From: Gemmatimonadota bacterium
GTDB lineage: Bacteria; Gemmatimonadota; Gemmatimonadetes; Gemmatimonadales; Gemmatimonadaceae
Direction: 5' to 3'
NCBI GenBank assembly: GCA_020161135.1
Contig: JAIUOB010000001.1
Span: forward strand, 868,001-932,000
Length of the DNA: 64,000 nucleotides
Both the position numbers and the translations under genes were made by a program. The notes under the pieces were generated by a model. It did not search any database, was not told the DNA's origin, and saw only the letters and a list, made by a program, of their open reading frames with translations. How positions within the stretch are numbered: position 1 is the first letter of the stretch; each line of letters starts with the position of its first letter. Shown one piece after another: positions 59,691-64,000 of this stretch.

Positions 59691-62387
59691 GTGCGCCAAC
59701 CCACCGATCGCTACCTCCCGCCCGACCGCGACGCCTGGGTCGCGGCGAAGCCGGCCACGGGCCGCGTCATCGTCATCGCGCCGACCCGCGCGGCCTGCGA
59801 GACCATCGAACTCGCCGTCGGGCTGCACCTCGATACGTTCCTCGAGCGCACGCGCGGTGCCGACCTTCGACGGCTCGCGGCCAGTGGGCGCGGCTTCGGC
59901 ATCGTGGCGGGCACGGGCACCGGCAAGACGCTCGCCATTCGCCCCATCGCCGAGACAATCCTTGGCACGACCACGCTGCGGGTGGGCGTGGTGAATCGCG
60001 AGCGGGAAGCGACGCCGGAGACGCCGTCGTGGAACGTCGTCGTGATCACCACCGGCATCGCGCGGCGGTGGTTCCAGGACGGCGACATCCTGCCGCAGGA
60101 CACGCTGGTGGTGGACGAGATCCACCAGACCAGTGCCGAGCTCGAACTGTGCCTCGCGCTGGGCAAGCGCGTGGGGTGCCGCTTCATCTGGTTGTCGGCG
60201 ACGGTCGACCCGTCGTTCTACGCGCGCTATCTCGACAGCGCCGAGGTGCTCGAGGTGTCGGCGTTCGACGCGACGAAGGCGGCGCGCGTCGATGTGGAGC
60301 GCAAGGAGCCGCTGCAGTTCCTCGACGATCGCTTCCTGCAGAAGCTCGCGCGATCGGAGCGCGGCGTGGCGCTGTTCATGCCCACGCGCGCGGCCGTGGA
60401 GCAGGCGGCCGAATGGGTGCGCACGCGCTTTCCGCGTATCAGCGCGGCGCATTATCACGGGGGCGAGCCCATTCGGGTCATTCGCCCGTTCCTCGAGGGA
60501 ACGGTGGCCAAGCCGTACTTCCTCGCGATGACGGCGGCCGGGCAGAGCGCGCTCAACGTGCCCGGGCTCGACACGGTGATCATCGACGACACGCGCTTCA
60601 CCAATCGCATCGACCGGGGGCGCAACGTGCTGACGCGCACGCACCTCGGCGCCAACGAGATCCTGCAGATGGCAGGGCGCGTGCACGGACGCGTGGCCGG
60701 TGGGCGCGTGTACATCCTGAGCGATCGCGACATCCGGTTCGAGGCGCTGCGCCCGACCGAGCCGGACTTCCAGCTCGCGGGCGACAGCGAGCGCGTCGCC
60801 CTCACCTGCGCCGACCTCGGCGTCCGTGCCGACACGCTCGACCTGCCGGTGCCGCTCGATCGCGCGTCGTATCGTCGGGCGCTGTCGCTGCTCGAGTCGC
60901 GCGGGCTCGTGGAGCAGGGACGGCTCACGGCCTACGGTCGCGCCGTCGAGGCGCTGCCGGTGGAGCGTGCCTGGGGAGAACTCATCGTCAATGGCGACGA
61001 TGCGCTGCTGCCGATGCTTGCCGTCATGAGCGGCATCGAGTCGCTGCATCGCATGACGCGTGAGGGGCGCGACCTCGAGGGGCTGGTGGTGCGCGGGAGT
61101 GATCACCTCACGGCGTACAACGTGTACGCCGAGGCGTATCGCGTGGCGGGCTATGTGGGCGAGGTGTACGGGCTCGCACGACACCAGTTCGACGCGGAGC
61201 GCATCGCGCACTGGGCCGAGCAACGTGGCGTGCTGGTCAAGTCGCTGGAGGATGCGGCGCTGGCCATGGCGAGCATCTATCGCAGTGTGGGGGCGCCGTT
61301 GCCCACGTCGCTGCCGCTGGCGGGGCATGCGGCCCATCGGGCCTTTGCCGACCTGCTCGCCCGCTACATGCCGTTCGACCTCGTCATCGAGGAGCAGACG
61401 GCCGACGGTCAGGAAGCGCGGGTGTCGAAGACGAGTGTGTGCGGATCGTGGGGCGCGGTGGCCGGCACGCTGCGCTACTTCGCCGACCGGTTCGGCGTGC
61501 CGCGCGCGAGTATCGAGGGGACGCAGTTGTCCATCGATCTCATCAAGCAGTACGCGCAGCGCCACCCGCCCGAGCTCACGCTCGATGCGGAACGCAAGCA
61601 CTCCCCGGTGCAGTTGCGTCGGCGCGTCACGTACTTCGGCTTCGAGCTGTCGCGCGAGAGCGAGCCGCTGAGCGAGTTTCCCCCCGAGTTCGTAGCGGCG
61701 GCGCGGCACCTGGTGGCCGAAGGGCTGGCGCGCGGCGAACTGCGGCACGCGGCGGTGCGGCGGAACCAGCCGATTGTCGACGAGGTGCGGGACGTGTGGC
61801 GCAAGCTGGGCGGCGTGACGCCGCGGCTCGGGCAGGCCGAGCTCACCGCGTGGTACGAGGCGCGGCTCGGCGACGCGACGTCATGGGAAGCCATCCGGCA
61901 CCTGCCGCTGCTGCTCGATCGCCGCGATTTCCTGACCGACGCGCAGCGCACCGCCGCGGCGGCGCTGCCCGACACGGTGCTGCTGCGCGAGAAGCCCGTC
62001 GCCCTCGAGTACGACGTCGAGGAGAGCGAGAGTGGCCCGTTGGCGGTGGTGCGGCTGCGCGTGCCCGAGAAGATGGCGCGCACGCTGGTGGAGGAGGAGC
62101 TGCCGACGCTCGACCGGCCGCTGCGCTTCGCCGTATCGCGTGGGCCGAAGGGCTCGGCGCGCGGCGCGACGTTGGCGGAGCTGCAGGACGCCCTGGATGC
62201 GCCGGTGTTCGACCGTGCCGACGACCGTGGTCGCGCGCACGGTCACGATCGTGGACAGGATCGACGCGATGGTCGCGGTGGTCCGCGTGGTCAGGGGCGC
62301 GGCGATGGACGCTCGGGCGGACGCTCCGGCGGGCCCGGCGCGTCGTACACATCGAAGCGCCACGGGCGGAAGCCTCGGCGCAAGTAG
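59691..62387 (+). CDS. DEAH/HrpA-like helicase
   Basis: An 898-residue superfamily-2 helicase. Walker A is GTGTGKT (about residues 78-84), Walker B DEIH, SAT in WLSATVDP, and motif VI is QMAGRVHGR. It starts with a short unique segment and lacks the usual LPI N terminus of HrpA. The middle and C-terminal regions carry the HA2-like helical bundle (RALSLLESRGLVEQGRLTAYGRAVEALPVE) and an HrpA-like C-terminal domain. The last 45 residues are an Arg/Gly/Asp/His-rich tail likely to bind RNA. The GTG start lies five bases after TAGCTT. The last 97 bases overlap the GNAT gene on the other strand. Confidence 0.88.
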   Translation: MRQPTDRYLPPDRDAWVAAKPATGRVIVIAPTRAACETIELAVGLHLDTFLERTRGADLRRLAASGRGFGIVAGTGTGKTLAIRPIAETILGTTTLRVGVVNREREATPETPSWNVVVITTGIARRWFQDGDILPQDTLVVDEIHQTSAELELCLALGKRVGCRFIWLSATVDPSFYARYLDSAEVLEVSAFDATKAARVDVERKEPLQFLDDRFLQKLARSERGVALFMPTRAAVEQAAEWVRTRFPRISAAHYHGGEPIRVIRPFLEGTVAKPYFLAMTAAGQSALNVPGLDTVIIDDTRFTNRIDRGRNVLTRTHLGANEILQMAGRVHGRVAGGRVYILSDRDIRFEALRPTEPDFQLAGDSERVALTCADLGVRADTLDLPVPLDRASYRRALSLLESRGLVEQGRLTAYGRAVEALPVERAWGELIVNGDDALLPMLAVMSGIESLHRMTREGRDLEGLVVRGSDHLTAYNVYAEAYRVAGYVGEVYGLARHQFDAERIAHWAEQRGVLVKSLEDAALAMASIYRSVGAPLPTSLPLAGHAAHRAFADLLARYMPFDLVIEEQTADGQEARVSKTSVCGSWGAVAGTLRYFADRFGVPRASIEGTQLSIDLIKQYAQRHPPELTLDAERKHSPVQLRRRVTYFGFELSRESEPLSEFPPEFVAAARHLVAEGLARGELRHAAVRRNQPIVDEVRDVWRKLGGVTPRLGQAELTAWYEARLGDATSWEAIRHLPLLLDRRDFLTDAQRTAAAALPDTVLLREKPVALEYDVEESESGPLAVVRLRVPEKMARTLVEEELPTLDRPLRFAVSRGPKGSARGATLAELQDALDAPVFDRADDRGRAHGHDRGQDRRDGRGGPRGQGRGDGRSGGRSGGPGASYTSKRHGRKPRRK

Positions 62388-62893
62388 TTGGCCAGCGCGT
62401 GCGGCGCGTCGAGTGAGCAGGTGGTGAGCCAGGCGTGCGTGGCGCCCCACGCGAACGCCTCACGCACGGCCGCGTCCACCAGCCAGGCGCCGAGCCCCAC
62501 CCCCATCGCGGCAGGCATGAGCCCGAGATAGGCGATCTCGACGGCACCGTCGTCGTGGCGGTGCAACTCGAGAAAGCCCACGGCGTGGTGCGCCAGGCCG
62601 GCGATGTCGGTGTCCACGGCGAAGATGCGCACCTGGCCACTGTCGAGGTGTGCGGCCAGCCGCTCGTCGCTCCACGCATCGCGATCAACCCACCCCCAGA
62701 CGCGGCCGACGTCGCGATAGAGCGCCCGCCAGGTGGGCACGGGGCAGGGGGTGATGGCGCGCAACGCGGCGCGGGGTCGGCCACTCGGCGTGAGGGGCCG
62801 CAGGGCGTCGACGTGCTCGATGACGAGCGCCGTGCGTGCGACCGTGACGCGCGCCGGGGGCAGGTCCAGGGTCGGACTGTACGGTCCTACCAT
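62291..62893 (-). CDS. GNAT-family N-acetyltransferase
   Basis: A 200-residue protein with the GNAT fold. VGFLELHRHDDGAVEIAYLGLMPAAMGVGLGAWLVDAAVREAF contains the acetyl-CoA pyrophosphate-binding loop, and TTCSLDAPHALANYLRRGFRPWRFDVY the C-terminal motif B. The substrate is unknown. Its C-terminal 25 or so residues (DAPGPPERPPERPSPRP) are Pro/Arg-rich and lie opposite the tail of the helicase gene, a 97-base tail-to-tail overlap. TATGAT six bases before the ATG suggests a leaderless message. Confidence 0.88.
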   Translation of the reverse strand: MVGPYSPTLDLPPARVTVARTALVIEHVDALRPLTPSGRPRAALRAITPCPVPTWRALYRDVGRVWGWVDRDAWSDERLAAHLDSGQVRIFAVDTDIAGLAHHAVGFLELHRHDDGAVEIAYLGLMPAAMGVGLGAWLVDAAVREAFAWGATHAWLTTCSLDAPHALANYLRRGFRPWRFDVYDAPGPPERPPERPSPRP

Positions 62894-62989
62894 GTTGTCA
62901 TCATACGCCGCGTGTGGTCTGTTGTGGCTATGGTGCGAATCGCGTAAGTGCCGGAAATATAACGCATTGGCGAAACGTCGCCGAGACGC

Positions 62990-63018
62990 TTGCGTGTTGG
63001 ACCGGGTGGTCCTAGTTT
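62990..63018 (+). promoter_or_regulatory. Candidate promoter of the TetR gene
   Basis: TTGCGT (62990-62995) and TAGTTT (63013-63018), 17 bases apart, place the transcription start at about 63025, next to the ATG at 63027. Confidence 0.5.
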
Positions 63019-63026
63019 AGTCCACC
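63005..63026. promoter_or_regulatory. Inverted repeat overlapping the TetR promoter
   Basis: GGTGGTC (63005-63011) and GTCCACC (63020-63026) are inverted half-sites with one mismatch, 8 bases apart, covering the -10 box and the presumed start site. The position just before the ATG of a TetR-type gene suggests autoregulation. Confidence 0.5.
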
Positions 63027-63644
63027 ATGTCAGACCGCCGCACGCAGATTCTCGACGCCGCCGCCATGCTCATCGCCGAGCGAGGGTTCACCTCGACCTC
63101 GGTGGATGAGGTCATCAAGGGCGCCAAGCTGAGTGGCAAGAGCCACTTCTATCACTACTTCAAGTCGAAAGAGGAACTCGGCTACGAAGTGCTGAACCGG
63201 CAGTTCGAGCGGTTCGCGGAGCGCGGTCTCGCGATCCTGCGCGAACCGATGATCGATCCGCTGGAGCGCTTGAGCCTGTTCATCGACGCGGTGGTGGCGT
63301 TGCAGGCGGAGAGCGGTGGGCGTCGCGGGTCGCCGTTCGGCAACCTCGCGGCGGAGCTGGCCGATGCGCACGAGGGGTTCCGGGTGCGCATCGAGGCGGT
63401 GTTCGAGCGGTGGGCCAGCCAGATCCGCTCGCTGCTTTGGGAGGCGCGTCCGCAGTTGCACGACGATGTGGACGCGGTGCGGTTGTCGCGCTTCATCATC
63501 GCGGCGCTCGAGGGCGCGGTGCTGATGACGCGCGTGAAGCGGGACCTGTCGGTGCTCGAGGGGATCGCGATCGACCTCAAGCGCTTCATCGGGATGCATG
63601 TGCGGGATGGATCCACGTTGCCGCAGGGGCGACATGTGGACTAA
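63027..63644 (+). CDS. TetR/AcrR-family transcriptional regulator
   Basis: A 205-residue regulator. The N-terminal helix-turn-helix (RTQILDAAAMLIAERGFTSTSVDEVIKGAKLSGKSHFYHYFKSKEELGYEVL) is close to the TetR consensus. The C-terminal ligand-binding domain shows GSPFGNLAAELADAHEGFRVRIEAVFERWASQI, reminiscent of the QacR/AcuR-like C-terminal domain (TetR_C). Target genes are not evident, though an inverted repeat overlaps its own promoter. The ECF sigma gene that follows starts 25 bases after its stop, so the two may be linked in expression. Confidence 0.92.
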   Translation: MSDRRTQILDAAAMLIAERGFTSTSVDEVIKGAKLSGKSHFYHYFKSKEELGYEVLNRQFERFAERGLAILREPMIDPLERLSLFIDAVVALQAESGGRRGSPFGNLAAELADAHEGFRVRIEAVFERWASQIRSLLWEARPQLHDDVDAVRLSRFIIAALEGAVLMTRVKRDLSVLEGIAIDLKRFIGMHVRDGSTLPQGRHVD

Positions 63645-63669
63645 CGGCAGCACCACAGGAGAGCGCGGG

Positions 63670-64000
63670 ATGCTCGTGGACGAGGCCGGCCCGGTGGCGA
63701 TGCTGCCTGCGGCGGACGACGTGATGGCGCGGCGCGCGCAGTTCGAGCGCGAGGCGCTGGTGCACCTCGACGCCATGTTCTCATTTGCGCTCAAGCTGGC
63801 CCGGAGCCGTGACGACGCCGAAGACCTGGTGTCGGACACGCTGCTGCGCGCCTTCGAGCGCTGGGAGCAGTACCACCTCGGCACGAACATCCGGGCGTGG
63901 CTGTTCACGATCCTCTATCACGTGTTCGTGAGCCGGAAGCGGCGCATCGACGCGCGGGAGGTGCAGCAGCCCGTCGACACCGAAGGGTGGGCGCTGTTCG
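63670..64000 (+). CDS. ECF-type RNA polymerase sigma factor (partial, runs off the end)
   Basis: The 5' end of a sigma-70 family gene, open to the window edge; 110 codons are visible. ATG 63670 is preferred because AGGAGA lies 7 bases upstream; an in-frame ATG at 63634 overlaps the TetR stop. Region 2 is clear: HLDAMFSFALKLARSRDDAEDLVSDTLLRAFERWEQYHLGTNIRAWLFTILYHVFVSRKRR. The spelling GTNIRAWL is typical of EcfG- or RpoE-like sigma factors that respond to stress, but the partner anti-sigma cannot be seen here. Confidence 0.85.
   Translation, partial: MLVDEAGPVAMLPAADDVMARRAQFEREALVHLDAMFSFALKLARSRDDAEDLVSDTLLRAFERWEQYHLGTNIRAWLFTILYHVFVSRKRRIDAREVQQPVDTEGWALF

Overview
The window is a gene-dense, strongly GC-rich chromosomal segment from a Gram-negative (diderm) bacterium. 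The best guess is a member of the Gemmatimonadota, Gemmatimonas-like. The inference rests on many exported proteins whose signal peptide ends in ALAAQ or LSAQ, several lipoproteins, TonB, a pseudopilin, large M14 carboxypeptidase and CocE hydrolases, ECF sigma factors with membrane partners, and a trio of membrane-bound Hanks-type kinases. I see no rRNA, tRNA, transposase, phage gene or CRISPR array, so this looks like ordinary chromosome rather than an island.

Layout. 1-4.7 kb: metal handling (SO_0444-type Cu/Zn permease with a His-rich loop, COG0523 GTPase with CxCC and a His-rich segment, small lipoprotein, CopC, CopD). 4.8-8.1 kb: a membrane Ser/Thr kinase and a one-TM protein. 8.1-11 kb: ribosomal protein L31 with a structured leader, an LIC_10091-like lipoprotein and a coiled-coil membrane protein. 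11-15.2 kb: an overlapping operon of ECF sigma factor, membrane partner and two HEAT-repeat exported proteins. 15.2-20.5 kb: M24 peptidase, OsmC, thioredoxin-like ferredoxin, HtpX, HNH nuclease, TonB. 20.6-31.9 kb: nitroreductase, dihaem cytochrome c, CocE hydrolase, cyanophycinase-like lipoprotein, TVP38 protein, amidohydrolase lipoprotein, M14 peptidase. 31.9-36.6 kb: a second ECF sigma with membrane partner, fused 2-oxo acid dehydrogenase E1, HIT protein. 36.6-43.3 kb: a strong promoter with a long structured leader before a second HNH nuclease, YpfJ-type protease, creatininase, NAD synthetase, class A PBP. 43.3-54.5 kb: Lon, VOC protein, two more kinases, TPR protein, alpha/beta hydrolase lacking its serine, small exported protein, alpha-toroid-like protein. 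54.5-64 kb: RhlE-like helicase, pseudopilin, lipoprotein, 6-phosphofructokinase, DxDxDG-rich exported protein, Tag glycosylase, DExH helicase overlapping a GNAT gene tail to tail, TetR regulator, and the start of a third ECF sigma factor.

How the genes work together: signalling (three kinases sharing an unnamed C-terminal region, three ECF sigma factors, one TetR) and exported hydrolases dominate. Transcription units are short, with frequent ATGA-type stop/start overlaps. Convergent pairs are usually separated by strong hairpins, several of which belong to a curious class of long palindromes built from repeated short words. Many start codons sit 5-10 bases after a -10-like hexamer, which suggests leaderless mRNAs. 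The items I consider most worth following are the candidate L31 leader RNA, the word-palindromes, the kinase C-terminal domain, and the promoter plus structured leader at 36.65-37.0 kb.
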